Part shown: in pieces, positions 44,267 to 52,678 of the stretch
Numbering within the stretch: the stretch's first letter is position 1
Layout of the letters: every line of letters starts with the position of its first letter
Assembly (NCBI RefSeq): GCF_003014575.1
Contig: NZ_PYGF01000003.1
Coordinates: 124,001-188,000, forward strand
Source: Cecembia rubra
GTDB lineage: Bacteria > Bacteroidota > Bacteroidia > Cytophagales > Cyclobacteriaceae
Reading direction: 5' to 3'
DNA: 64,000 nucleotides
Notes under the pieces: generated by a model
Told to the model about the DNA's origin: nothing
Seen by the model: the letters and a program-made list of their open reading frames with translations, nothing else
Databases searched by the model: none
Position numbers and translations under genes: made by a program

Positions 44267-44944
44267 TTATATTCCTCCATAAAGCTTAAAGGTCATGTTC
44301 CTTAAAGCAGGATTATTGATTGCATAATGCATAGCCTCGGCGATTTCTGAAGGCCCGACCCACTGCGTAAAATCCGCATCAGGCATGGACTCTCTATTCT
44401 GAGGCGTATCAATAATGCTGGGAACAAATATATGCGCCCTAATCCTGGTCCCCTTTGACTCTTCTGCCACATAATTAGCCAGCCCGATTACCATATTCTT
44501 ACTCAAAGCGTATGCCACAACATTTTTTCCGTCCTGCGTCTGAAGTGCAGGTCGGGCTCCCACAAAAAGAAAACTTCCAAAATCTGCTTTTTTCATAAAA
44601 GGAAGGAAGTTTTTGACCATATTGAATGCTGAATAAAAATTCAATCGGATCATCCTTTCGAGGTCCTCAATGGAAGTATTCTCTATATCTCCCATTGCAA
44701 AACCGCCCACCAATAGTGCGATAGCGTCCACTTCGCCATACTGCATCTGGTATTCTGTAGCAAATTCCCGGACTGCATCAGGATCAATCACATCAACTTC
44801 ATATACATCATCTGCTTCTTCCACTTCTTGTCCGGAGTCGGGTTGGATAATGGCAATAATTCTATAACCCTCCCTCTTAAATTTACTTACCACCTCTAAA
44901 CCCAAATTTCCTGCGGCACCTGTGATGATTATATTCCTTTCCAT
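44267..44944 (-). CDS. Short-chain dehydrogenase/reductase
   Basis: A 225-residue Rossmann-fold oxidoreductase with the NAD(P) loop TGAAGNLGLEVV (8-19), the LLVGGF strand where NNAG usually lies, and the catalytic YALSK (Tyr-x3-Lys). It is short for the family and ends in FKLYGGI. The substrate is not evident. It begins 48 bp from the divergent mscS-like gene and precedes the DUF2807 gene by 19 bp. Confidence 0.9.
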   Translation of the reverse strand: MERNIIITGAAGNLGLEVVSKFKREGYRIIAIIQPDSGQEVEEADDVYEVDVIDPDAVREFATEYQMQYGEVDAIALLVGGFAMGDIENTSIEDLERMIRLNFYSAFNMVKNFLPFMKKADFGSFLFVGARPALQTQDGKNVVAYALSKNMVIGLANYVAEESKGTRIRAHIFVPSIIDTPQNRESMPDADFTQWVGPSEIAEAMHYAINNPALRNMTFKLYGGI

Positions 44945-44991
44945 ATTTACTTTTGTTTGTTTTTAGTCATATTATAAAATTCAACCCTGTC

Positions 44992-45882
44992 ATGCTCCAA
45001 TCTAAATCAGTTTTTAGACTTGCTGAAATTAAGAAATTCCGAATTTTCATCATTAAATTGATGATCTACCTCTCCCTTTTTTTACTCAACAACATATCAG
45101 ATGCATTTATTGAATGGACATCGGCCAAGGTTGGGCTTGACAATATTATTACAGCACTACTTTTTCTTCTTGGAGCAAATATCCTCATTTCCCTCGCAAG
45201 AATAATCACTGCAAGGATTTATCTAAGAAAACAAAGCGAAGAACATCTTCATCCCAATTTTCTTTTGGGAATTTCCTGGATTTCCAATATACTAAATTCA
45301 GTTGTATTCATCTCTGCACTTATTATGGCATTTGGATTGAGGCCTGTTGAATTCTTGACAAGTTTAACCATTGTGGCAGCAGCGATTGCTATCATCTCCA
45401 AAGATTATATCACCAATACGATCAATGGTCTGATTATCATGTTTACAGATCAGTTTTCTTTAGGTGACACCATCAAAATCAATGATCAGAAAGGGATCAT
45501 AAAAGACATCACTTTGATGAATACTGTCCTTAAAAGGGATGATGGATTGACCATGATGATCCCCAACAATCTCATGCTAGGCACTCATGTCATCAACTAC
45601 AGGTTTACGGACCGCAAGGATGTTGAGTTTTTATTTGAGGTCCCAATAGAATTCCAAATGGGACTAAAAGAAATCAAAGAAAAAATTGAACCCAAGCTTT
45701 CAAAACGATTGAAATCAAAAGAAATTTCGAAATTCATTGTTGGACTGAATGGAGTGTTCAGAGAAAAAATTGCATTTAAAATCATTGTAGGGATTGCTCC
45801 TGAAAGAGAACCAGAAATCAGGGAAGAGTTCGATGAAATCTTATTAGAACTTCTGTATGAAAAACAGGGAAAATTACTTTGA
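44992..45882 (+). CDS. MscS-family mechanosensitive channel
   Basis: A 296-residue inner membrane protein: three hydrophobic segments (about 18-35, 52-72, 100-125), the pore-helix-like TIVAAAIAIISKDYITNTING, then the beta domain (FSLGDTIKINDQKGIIKDITLMNTVLK) and an alpha/beta C-terminus. It should open on osmotic downshock to release solutes. ATG 44992 is chosen over TTG 44953 because it gives the usual N-terminus. The end overlaps the next gene by 26 bp. Confidence 0.9.
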   Translation: MLQSKSVFRLAEIKKFRIFIIKLMIYLSLFLLNNISDAFIEWTSAKVGLDNIITALLFLLGANILISLARIITARIYLRKQSEEHLHPNFLLGISWISNILNSVVFISALIMAFGLRPVEFLTSLTIVAAAIAIISKDYITNTINGLIIMFTDQFSLGDTIKINDQKGIIKDITLMNTVLKRDDGLTMMIPNNLMLGTHVINYRFTDRKDVEFLFEVPIEFQMGLKEIKEKIEPKLSKRLKSKEISKFIVGLNGVFREKIAFKIIVGIAPEREPEIREEFDEILLELLYEKQGKLL

Positions 45883-46189
45883 TCTGGTATATCAGGTCGT
45901 TAAACTCATTCCAAAAGGAAGAGTGACATCCTATGGAGCCATAGCCAATTACCTAGGATTAAAAAGCGGGGCCCGTATGGTTGGTTATGCGATGAATGCT
46001 TCACATAGCCAACCGGATATACCGGCGCACAGGGTTGTCAATAGAAATGGAGTGCTCACAGGTAAACATCACTTTAAAGATTCAAGTTATATGCAAGAGC
46101 AGTTGGAAAGGGAAGGAATTCTGGTAAAAAATGATAAAATCATAGATTTCGAGAATGTGTTTTGGGATCCAAACGAGTTAACAATTTGA
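45857..46189 (+). CDS. Alkyltransferase-like (ATL) DNA repair protein
   Basis: A 110-residue protein matching the DNA-binding domain of O6-alkylguanine DNA alkyltransferase: FDLVYQVVKLIPKGRVTSYGAIA with the recognition helix and the arginine-finger region GARMVGYAMNAS. The active site PCHRV is replaced by PAHRVV (64-69), so alkyl transfer is impossible. ATL proteins bind O6-alkylguanine and flag it for nucleotide excision repair. It starts within the last codons of the mscS-like gene. Confidence 0.92.
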   Translation: MKNRENYFDLVYQVVKLIPKGRVTSYGAIANYLGLKSGARMVGYAMNASHSQPDIPAHRVVNRNGVLTGKHHFKDSSYMQEQLEREGILVKNDKIIDFENVFWDPNELTI

Positions 46190-46313
46190 AGTATTTTTCA
46201 CCATTTTAAGGTGTTAACCGATAAAATAAGATTTTTTTCGACATTTTTTCCGAAAAACAGATAAATGTGTATGCTTTTTGCAACACAATCCGATGTATAA
46301 AATTGTTTGACTT

Positions 46314-46685
46314 ATGGACAATGGATTGAAAAGCCACATAGCGGAAAATCTCCGTAAACATAGGGTGTTGAGGGGATACACACAGGAATACATCGCAGAG
46401 TACTTAGGCAAAAAAGATTATACTGCGTATTCCCGGTACGAGCAGGGTAGATCCAACCTAAAAATGGAAGACGCAATAAGGTTGGCCGAGCTATATGAAG
46501 TAGATGTTCAAGAACTTATTTCAGTTGCTCCTAGCGTACAATGCACTAACGAAAACCATAAAAAAACAAATGGTAATGGGCAGATCTCTGTATTAGTAGA
46601 TCTGGATGGAAGTCAAATCAGCCTTGAAAACAGCATTTCTAAACTAAAGAAAATCAATGATCTGATAGCAAGGCAGGAAATTTAA
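46314..46685 (+). CDS. XRE-family helix-turn-helix regulator
   Basis: A 123-residue protein with an N-terminal HTH_3 domain (about 5-65): IAENLRKHRVLRGYTQEYIAEYLG, then YSRYEQGRSNLKMEDAIRLAELYEVDVQEL. The rest is a polar linker and a short helix (SLENSISKLKKINDLIARQ) likely for dimerisation. Its targets are unknown. It is convergent with the symporter gene and the two stop codons overlap (46682-46685). Confidence 0.88.
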   Translation: MDNGLKSHIAENLRKHRVLRGYTQEYIAEYLGKKDYTAYSRYEQGRSNLKMEDAIRLAELYEVDVQELISVAPSVQCTNENHKKTNGNGQISVLVDLDGSQISLENSISKLKKINDLIARQEI

Positions 46686-48127
46686 TTTTTCCGTCTGATT
46701 AAACACAAACCTAAGAACATCAAAAGACCGTTGAGTATCAGAATTTCAAAACCAAACTTATAGCCCCAAAGCAATTTTTCTGAGTTCTGACTGATTACAA
46801 AAGCCAAAACAGGCGCTGAAATAGCCAGATATGGAACTAGTTTGTCATTTATATTCCATCTGGTAAACAAACCAAATGAATACAGACCCAATAAAGGACC
46901 ATAAGTATAACCTGCAATGATAAATACTGCATTGATCACACTTTGGTCATTGATCCATCTGAAAATCAGGATGACAAGAAACATCAACATGGTAAAACCC
47001 AGGTGAACTTTTTTCCTTACAGCCACTTGCTTTTCTTTCGGGTACTTTTTTTCAATCTCCAAAAAATCAAAACAAAAGGATGTGGTAAGAGCTGTTAAAG
47101 TCGAATCCGCACTGGAATATGCAGCTGCTGTTATTCCAAGAACAAAAATAATTCCTGCAAAGGCTGTGAAATGCTGAGTGGCAAGAAATGGATAAAGATC
47201 ATCTGTCCTGGAAGGAATGGCCAAACCTTTGATTTCTGCATATTGATAGAGCAAAACTCCCAGTGATAAGAATAAGAGATTAACAAATACCAAGATTATG
47301 GTAAACCAAAACATGTTTTTCTGTGCATCACCAATATTCCTGCAAGTCAGGTTTTTTTGCATCATATCCTGATCTAATCCAGTCATTACGATAGTAATAA
47401 ATGCCCCGGAAGCAAACTGTTTGAAAAAATTAGTACCTGACTGCCAGTTCCAATTGAAAATCTCAGAACGTGAGTCAGCGGCAACTGTTGCGACAAGCTC
47501 CTGTAAGCCAAAGATCCCAAGGTCTTTTGCCACCAAATAAATGCTGACCAATACTGCTAAAAGCATAAAAAGAGTTTGAAGCGTATCCGTCCACACCACC
47601 GTCTTGATACCTCCTCTATGCGTATATAACCAAATCAACGATACAGTAATCAATACAGAAACCCAAAACGGAACTCCCCAAGAATCAAACAAAATCAACT
47701 GTAAAACTCCTGCTACCAAAAATACCCTGATCGAAGAGCCCAAGGTTCTGGACAAAATAAAAAAGAATGCTCCTGTTTTGTAAGACCAAAATCCAAATCT
47801 TTCCTCCAGATAACTATAAATGGAAACCAAATTGAGCCGATAATAAAGCGGAAGCAATACCTTGGCAATTGTAAAATAGCCCAGTGTATATCCCAAAACT
47901 ACCTGAAAATAGTGAAACTGGGAATTACCAATTTCGCCGGGGACTGAAATAAATGTCACACCTGACAATGATGCCCCTATCATTCCAAAAGCAACAAGAA
48001 ACCAAGGGGATTGCCTATCTCCGGTAAAAAATGTTTCTGAAGAAACTTTTCTGGAGGTAAACCAGGAAATCAAAAACAAGAGGGCAAAATATGATGTTAT
48101 GACGAATAAAACTAACTTTGAATCCAT
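46682..48127 (-). CDS. Sodium:solute symporter (SSS) family protein
   Basis: An inner membrane protein with about 13 hydrophobic segments. It has the LeuT-fold SSS landmarks: WFLVAFGMIGASLSGVTFISVPGE in helix 1 region, the SIYSYLEERFG block and the VLGITAAAYSSADSTLTALTTSF Na+-site helix. The substrate is not readable. ATG 48127 (481 residues, MDSKLVLFVITSY) is preferred because earlier in-frame ATGs at 48163 and 48193 would cover the clpS promoter or start. Confidence 0.88.
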   Translation of the reverse strand: MDSKLVLFVITSYFALLFLISWFTSRKVSSETFFTGDRQSPWFLVAFGMIGASLSGVTFISVPGEIGNSQFHYFQVVLGYTLGYFTIAKVLLPLYYRLNLVSIYSYLEERFGFWSYKTGAFFFILSRTLGSSIRVFLVAGVLQLILFDSWGVPFWVSVLITVSLIWLYTHRGGIKTVVWTDTLQTLFMLLAVLVSIYLVAKDLGIFGLQELVATVAADSRSEIFNWNWQSGTNFFKQFASGAFITIVMTGLDQDMMQKNLTCRNIGDAQKNMFWFTIILVFVNLLFLSLGVLLYQYAEIKGLAIPSRTDDLYPFLATQHFTAFAGIIFVLGITAAAYSSADSTLTALTTSFCFDFLEIEKKYPKEKQVAVRKKVHLGFTMLMFLVILIFRWINDQSVINAVFIIAGYTYGPLLGLYSFGLFTRWNINDKLVPYLAISAPVLAFVISQNSEKLLWGYKFGFEILILNGLLMFLGLCLIRRKN

Positions 48128-48169
48128 ATTATCAAAAGGTGAGCATGATGCTAAATTGTCCATAATAAT

Positions 48170-48177
48170 TAAATTTG
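48170..48177 (+). promoter_or_regulatory. -7 element before clpS
   Basis: TAAATTTG matches TAnnTTTG but ends only 4 bp before the ATG at 48182, so that transcript would be nearly leaderless or begin inside the frame; no good -33 TTG is at the normal distance. It supports using the shorter symporter start. Confidence 0.35.
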
Positions 48178-48181
48178 CAAA

Positions 48182-48475
48182 ATGAATTACCATACAGAAA
48201 CTTATCCTATGTTAGAAGAAGTTGAAGTATTGTTAGATGAGTTGGTAGATACCGATGAGTGTGAGTTGGTGGTATTCAATGACGATATCAATACTTTCGA
48301 CCATGTCATCAAGGTACTGATCAAAGTATGCCAACACACCCCGGAGCAAGCCGAACAATGCACGCTGATCATTCATTATAAAGGAAAATGTACCGTCAAG
48401 AAGGGTAGCAGATCCAAATTAAAACCTATGTGCGAGGCCATCTTGGATTCCGGAATCCAAGCGGCTATCATCTAA
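48182..48475 (+). CDS. clpS: ClpS N-end rule adaptor
   Basis: A 97-residue adaptor that hands N-degron substrates to ClpAP/ClpCP. The core motif LVVFNDDINTFDHVIKVL (binding pocket for the N-terminal residue) and EQAEQCTLIIHYKGKCTVKKG are clear. The N-terminal extension of ~25 residues is acidic, as usual. A second in-frame ATG at 48209 is possible. recR follows after 12 bp, and clpB is elsewhere in the window, but no clpA/clpC is seen. Confidence 0.93.
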   Translation: MNYHTETYPMLEEVEVLLDELVDTDECELVVFNDDINTFDHVIKVLIKVCQHTPEQAEQCTLIIHYKGKCTVKKGSRSKLKPMCEAILDSGIQAAII

Positions 48476-48487
48476 AATCCCAAAGGA

Positions 48488-49105
48488 GTGAATTTCCCTT
48501 CCAAACTTATTGAAAACGCTGTCAATGAGATCAGCAAACTTCCCGGTATAGGTAAAAAAACTGCACTTAGACTTGCCCTGCATCTTTTGAAACAAAAAGA
48601 AAATTTCACTGAAGATCTGACGGCTGCTTTAACTGATTTACGGAAGGAAGTCAAATATTGTCAAATATGCCACAATATTTCTGATACAGATATTTGCTCA
48701 ATCTGTTCCAGCCATAGAAGAGATAAAAGCATCATATGTGTTGTGGAAGATATCCCAGATGTACTCGCCATTGAAAATACAGCCCAATACAATGGTCTTT
48801 ACCATGTATTAGGTGGGGTCATTTCCCCGATACAAGGAATCGGTCCTGAGGACCTGAAAATAGAAGCATTAATCCAAAGAATTTCAGAAACTGAAGGCGA
48901 AAAGGTAACTGAAGTAATTTTGGCCTTACCTGCCACCATGGAAGGTGATACTACTTCTTTTTTTATCACAAGAAAGCTTAAGGAATTTGGTATTAAAGTA
49001 AGTACCATTGCAAGAGGGATCCCAATCGGTGGGGAACTGGAGTACACAGATGAAATCACTCTAGGCAGAAGCATTCTTACCAGAGTAAATTATTCTGCAG
49101 ATTAA
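48488..49105 (+). CDS. recR: Recombination mediator RecR
   Basis: Works with RecF/RecO to load RecA at gaps. The 205-residue protein has the helix-hairpin-helix start ([20 protein letters not shown]), a C4 zinc finger ([18 protein letters not shown]), and the Toprim domain ([15 protein letters not shown] ... [12 protein letters not shown]). The start is GTG at 48488, within an AAAGGAGTG context; it gives the family's [10 protein letters not shown]-terminus and no in-frame ATG exists nearby. Confidence 0.95.
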   Translation: MNFPSKLIENAVNEISKLPGIGKKTALRLALHLLKQKENFTEDLTAALTDLRKEVKYCQICHNISDTDICSICSSHRRDKSIICVVEDIPDVLAIENTAQYNGLYHVLGGVISPIQGIGPEDLKIEALIQRISETEGEKVTEVILALPATMEGDTTSFFITRKLKEFGIKVSTIARGIPIGGELEYTDEITLGRSILTRVNYSAD

Positions 49106-49115
49106 TTTTTTTATT

Positions 49116-49145
49116 TTGCGCAAATCAAATCGCTTTCTATATTTG
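49116..49145 (+). promoter_or_regulatory. Promoter of the tRNA-Ala gene
   Basis: TTG (49116-49118), 19-bp spacer, TATATTTG (49138-49145), a perfect match to the Bacteroidota consensus. Transcription would begin near 49152, giving a ~95-base 5' leader on the tRNA precursor; the leader contains an 8-bp inverted repeat (ATAGGAGT 49199-49206, ACTCCTAT 49227-49234). Confidence 0.7.
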
Positions 49146-49247
49146 CAGACCCAATAGGGAATTAGATTCCTGAAAGGGTTCTTGACAAGTGTGTCTCGAT
49201 AGGAGTAGAATATGAGATTATTTGGAACTCCTATAAAATGAAATAAT

Positions 49248-49321
49248 GGGGAATTAGCTCAGTTGGCTAGAGCGCTACACTGGCAGTGTAGAGGTCATCG
49301 GTTCGAATCCGTTATTCTCCA
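49248..49321 (+). tRNA. tRNA-Ala (anticodon GGC)
   Basis: A 74-nt cloverleaf: acceptor GGGGAAT/ATTCTCC (one G-U pair), D arm GCTC...GAGC, anticodon stem CTACA/TGTAG with loop CTGGCAG (anticodon GGC), T loop TTCGAAT, discriminator A. The CCA end is not encoded (ACAA follows). The T stem ATCGG/CCGTT contains one T-T mismatch at its second pair. Confidence 0.93.
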
Positions 49322-49322
49322 C

Positions 49323-49352
49323 AAAGGCCTGCAGTAACTGCGGGCCTTTTTT
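49323..49352 (+). terminator. Terminator of the tRNA-Ala gene
   Basis: AAAGGCC-T-GCAG, loop TAA, CTGC-G-GGCCTTT followed by TTT: a 12-bp stem with one G-T pair, starting two bases after the tRNA. Confidence 0.9.
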
Positions 49353-49396
49353 ATTATTATACATGTACTTTTTTTATTTGCTTTATGCTTCGAAAT

Positions 49397-50185
49397 TTAA
49401 TTTAAGAAGAGTTTCCACAGAGATATATCCTTTTGCTTGCTCAAATATTGCTCCAAAACAGGCTTAAATTCCTCTGACATAGACAACAGGAAAAAGTTCT
49501 CAAATCCATATCGGCTCATCATTGCATGAAGCGCATCTCCGCAATTAGGATATAGGAGCATATGATCCCCCAATTCCTCATTCTGATAGTCCTCAATTGA
49601 CTTAAAACCCAAATAATGCTCCCCCTCCTCCAAAAAGAAATAAACGCATTCCTCTCCGGCTTGCTTTTTAAAGAGCTGGACCTTCACGTTTTGCCACTTG
49701 AATGACGCGATCTCTTCGAGCTGAATGTTCAGATGATAATTTTCTAAGATATTCTCTAAAACCATCCACATATCAGAAACCAATTCTTCTGAGAAAAAGT
49801 AAGCCTCTCCGGCCAATTTTTTCCTTCTTTCAGCTTCTTCCAATTCCACTGCCAAACTGATCAACTCCGTACGGAAGCCCAATTGATTCGCTTTCTGCAA
49901 AAGATCTAAAAATTCGTCCTGATCCTCACCTATAATATTGTATTCCACTACCAGATCTTTTCCATCGAACAAAGCAAAAATACCCTTATCTACCATCTTA
50001 TTGATGATAGAAAGCCTTTTCTCCCCATAATTTTCATCTTTCAAAGGCTCCAAATCACCAAACCTGCGCATGCTTTCAGCAGCCATATCCAAGATATAAT
50101 ATTTACCTCGGTCAAAATATCTTTTCCAAATGAAGGTACTTTTACCTGCACCGGGTATTCCACTCACAAAAATAATGCTGTTCAT
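49397..50185 (-). CDS. Zeta-toxin-like P-loop kinase
   Basis: A 262-residue protein with N-terminal P-loop SGIPGAGKST (8-17), a first-helix layout like zeta toxins, UDP-sugar kinases and related P-loop kinases, and an acidic ELEEAERRKKL segment at the usual lid position. The C-terminal ~100 residues (VYFFLEEGEHYLGFKS ...) are not recognised. It overlaps the small upstream gene by 4 bp (ATGA). It may phosphorylate a nucleotide, sugar or RNA end, or be a toxin; the sequence does not decide. Confidence 0.6.
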   Translation of the reverse strand: MNSIIFVSGIPGAGKSTFIWKRYFDRGKYYILDMAAESMRRFGDLEPLKDENYGEKRLSIINKMVDKGIFALFDGKDLVVEYNIIGEDQDEFLDLLQKANQLGFRTELISLAVELEEAERRKKLAGEAYFFSEELVSDMWMVLENILENYHLNIQLEEIASFKWQNVKVQLFKKQAGEECVYFFLEEGEHYLGFKSIEDYQNEELGDHMLLYPNCGDALHAMMSRYGFENFFLLSMSEEFKPVLEQYLSKQKDISLWKLFLN

Positions 50186-50511
50186 AGTTTTTTATTTTTA
50201 CTGTAATCCCACATTAGTTTCCAAATTTTATGGTATACTGAGAATTTATCCCGTTGCGATTGAATTTGGGCAATCTCATTCTTAAAATTTGGATAAGTAA
50301 TTTCCTTTATTTTTTCTGCAAAAATTGCAGCCATCTCCCTTTTGGGAACCAATACCCTAAAGCGGTAATCCGCATCGGGAGTCTCCAATATTCTCTCCTC
50401 TGTAAACAAACTGAGCAGGTCCATTTTGACCCTTGCACGGACCATTAAAGTGTCCATAAGGTCACGATGTTGCACGATAGAAACAAATCCATCTTTTGAC
50501 GCTATCCACAT
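50182..50511 (-). CDS. Small conserved-looking protein of unknown function
   Basis: A 109-residue cytosolic protein beginning MWIASKDGFVSIVQHRD, with a RARVKMDLL strand-helix, an ETPDADYRFRVLVP core and a basic C-terminal helix (KIWKLMWDYSKNKK). I recall similar N-terminal patterns in uncharacterised proteins of actinobacteria and phages, but cannot verify it here. It directly precedes and overlaps the P-loop kinase gene, so a joint role is likely: partner, substrate-binding subunit or antitoxin. Confidence 0.7.
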   Translation of the reverse strand: MWIASKDGFVSIVQHRDLMDTLMVRARVKMDLLSLFTEERILETPDADYRFRVLVPKREMAAIFAEKIKEITYPNFKNEIAQIQSQRDKFSVYHKIWKLMWDYSKNKKL

Positions 50512-50676
50512 ATTGAATTATTTTGTTTTGAACTTTGAGGGTCAGGAAAAAATCATGAAAGAATCAAATCTAAAACCAGTATTTTTTTAACTCCTACCTG
50601 ACAACAAGACTAATTTACCAAGAGAACTCATTTCAAAAAAAATTATTGACACAAATTGTCTAGATATGATTTCGAT

Positions 50677-51252
50677 TCAGGGCGCCAACCAAGTACTGGA
50701 CCAATTTTCCGCTTCTTTTGTAAACCTTATCCTCAAATGCTCCAAACCATTAAGTTGAAGGGCTTCAATGGAGAAAGGCTCCACTTTGATCACCAAAAAA
50801 TTCAGACTGCTTGATAAATCCTCATTCCATGAAAATGCGTCTTCAGGATGATGAATGGGAGTTCCAGGTTGGATCAAGGCGTTGTATGCTGTTCTGGCAT
50901 CTCCCAGAACCCTCTTCCAGTGCATTGAGGCTTGGGAGTCTAGATGATGGAGAAAGGCTCTACCTGCTATCCGAACTTGGACTCTTTTAAGTGGATGGTA
51001 AAAAAGTAGGGAAACATTCGGATTAACCTGAATACTCTTTACTTTTAATGACCTTTCATCAGTGTAAAAGAATAGATTGAGGTCATTATCAACTTCCCTT
51101 ATAACAACATACCGTAAATCCGGCCTCATTCCCTCTACTGTTCCTAAAACCCCATAACTGTAAGGATGCATTTTATCCGTAGCACCACTATTCAGTTCAT
51201 GTATGATTTTAGAAAAAATTTCTGATGGATGATCCCTTAAATCAATCAACAT
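50677..51252 (-). CDS. Pyridoxamine 5'-phosphate oxidase-related flavoprotein
   Basis: A 191-residue split-barrel protein of the PNPOx-like family. The characteristic RYVVIREVDNDLNLFFYTDERSLKV block (FMN phosphate-binding region) and NPNVSLLFYHPLKRVQVRI are present, and a C-terminal SIEALQL ... part matches the Alr4036-type subgroup. It probably binds FMN and acts in stress or cofactor handling; true PNP oxidase activity is not assured. Single gene with >150-bp gaps either side. Confidence 0.85.
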   Translation of the reverse strand: MLIDLRDHPSEIFSKIIHELNSGATDKMHPYSYGVLGTVEGMRPDLRYVVIREVDNDLNLFFYTDERSLKVKSIQVNPNVSLLFYHPLKRVQVRIAGRAFLHHLDSQASMHWKRVLGDARTAYNALIQPGTPIHHPEDAFSWNEDLSSSLNFLVIKVEPFSIEALQLNGLEHLRIRFTKEAENWSSTWLAP

Positions 51253-51504
51253 TTATAAAGAGGTATTTTGGCCTTTATTAATTTTTTTTATATGATTATC
51301 TACAATTATACTTCTAACTGAATTTCACAGAATTTGCCGGAAAATTAGAATCAATCTTCAAGAATAGCTTATCCACCGAGGCAAATCCAATATCAACTAA
51401 CATCAGTATGGGTAAAAACCGCCTTTATAATGATTACTGTTATCATTGCGGAAATCCATAATTTTTATTTTACAAACGGGTAATCCTATATAATTGTTGA
51501 GAGA

Positions 51505-52602
51505 TTATGCACCCCTACACCTAGAATACATCTCATCTTTGAATTTTTTGTCACTTTTCAATACATCAAAAAACTCCTTAATATACTGCTTCATAGCTGG
51601 AATCTCTTTAGGATTAAGATGCACGGCAGCTTGATCAAAAGCTTCCCAAACTAGGGTCTCCCTTTCAAGATAATAAGCCCTTACATATTGAAAAAGACTC
51701 TCATCCCGACAGAAACCCCTATAAAGTCTCTGTCTCACTGAATTAATATTCAATTTTTCACTGACTGTAGCATATTGTGCATTGACCATTCCTGTCATAT
51801 CAAAATCATAACATAATGGTATATATGCGGCATTGGGGAGCTGCATAATGGTCACGTTATGCTGAACAGCTGCTGACCAATCAGTATTCCCAATAAAGTA
51901 TTGAAAGAAATCATGAACTACTGATGCGGTATCTTGAAGCCTCATAGGATTCATTTCTCTGCCTTTATGCAACTTGCCTCCGAATCTATCTGCCACCAAA
52001 CCATCATCCTCGATAAATATTGCCCTTATATCATAGCCTTTTTGTTGCTTGGAGCCTTCATCTGTAAGATTAAGATTAATCAATCTTGAATTAAAGTGAT
52101 AAGGGCTTAATGGCTCATATAATTTGTAACAAATGTATTCTTTGACCAAAAAATCGTTGGCATCCCTAGCATTTTGACATGGCAGAACAACCTTTAAGGT
52201 TTTGTTTCCTTCAAAAAGCGTACCCTTTACCTCTTTTTTCTTCATATGAACTTTGAGTGGCGTAAAGAAACACTGTTCTCTCCTAAAATTTCCCCGGCCA
52301 CGAGCGACAACTGGTATAGAATCCCAAGCTTGGCCGTTCTCCCTATAATGCAAGAAACCTGATTTTCCCTCCTCATCGGACTTTCTTGATTTCACCTCTT
52401 TAAAAGAATAGCTTAACCTAACATCCAATAGCTTATCATCTTGAAAAAGTGATGCTTTTTTTAATTCCTGCTGAGACCATGAAAGGTTACTCCACCCAAA
52501 TGAAAACAAAAGAAATATGGTGAAAATTGACCCCATACCCAGGGACCTTTTAATGCAGTTTCCATTAAAATTAGATTCCAAAAAAAAGAAATGAAGTTCC
52601 AT
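51505..52602 (-). CDS. Exported CotH-like protein of unknown function
   Basis: A 365-residue protein with an N-terminal hydrophobic export segment (about 24-40, FTIFLLFSFGWSNLSWSQ). The body has an order of motifs like CotH/spore-coat kinase-fold proteins: VARGRGNFRRE, FFTPLKVHMKK, GNKTLKVVLPCQNA, DFLVKEYICYKLYEPLSPYHFNSRLINL, and CYDFDMTGMVN. CotH proteins resemble protein kinases and some phosphorylate secreted proteins; activity here is unproven. ATG 52602 is the first ATG; ATG 52536 (MGSIFTIFL) would give a tidier signal peptide. It lies 76 bp downstream of the Pycsar-like gene in the same direction. Confidence 0.65.
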   Translation of the reverse strand: MELHFFFLESNFNGNCIKRSLGMGSIFTIFLLFSFGWSNLSWSQQELKKASLFQDDKLLDVRLSYSFKEVKSRKSDEEGKSGFLHYRENGQAWDSIPVVARGRGNFRREQCFFTPLKVHMKKKEVKGTLFEGNKTLKVVLPCQNARDANDFLVKEYICYKLYEPLSPYHFNSRLINLNLTDEGSKQQKGYDIRAIFIEDDGLVADRFGGKLHKGREMNPMRLQDTASVVHDFFQYFIGNTDWSAAVQHNVTIMQLPNAAYIPLCYDFDMTGMVNAQYATVSEKLNINSVRQRLYRGFCRDESLFQYVRAYYLERETLVWEAFDQAAVHLNPKEIPAMKQYIKEFFDVLKSDKKFKDEMYSRCRGA

Positions 52603-52678
52603 AAGCAAAGCGTTTTAAGTTCAAGGAAAATTTAAATCAAACACACTTAAATTCAGACAGTTACAACCCATCTTTAAT

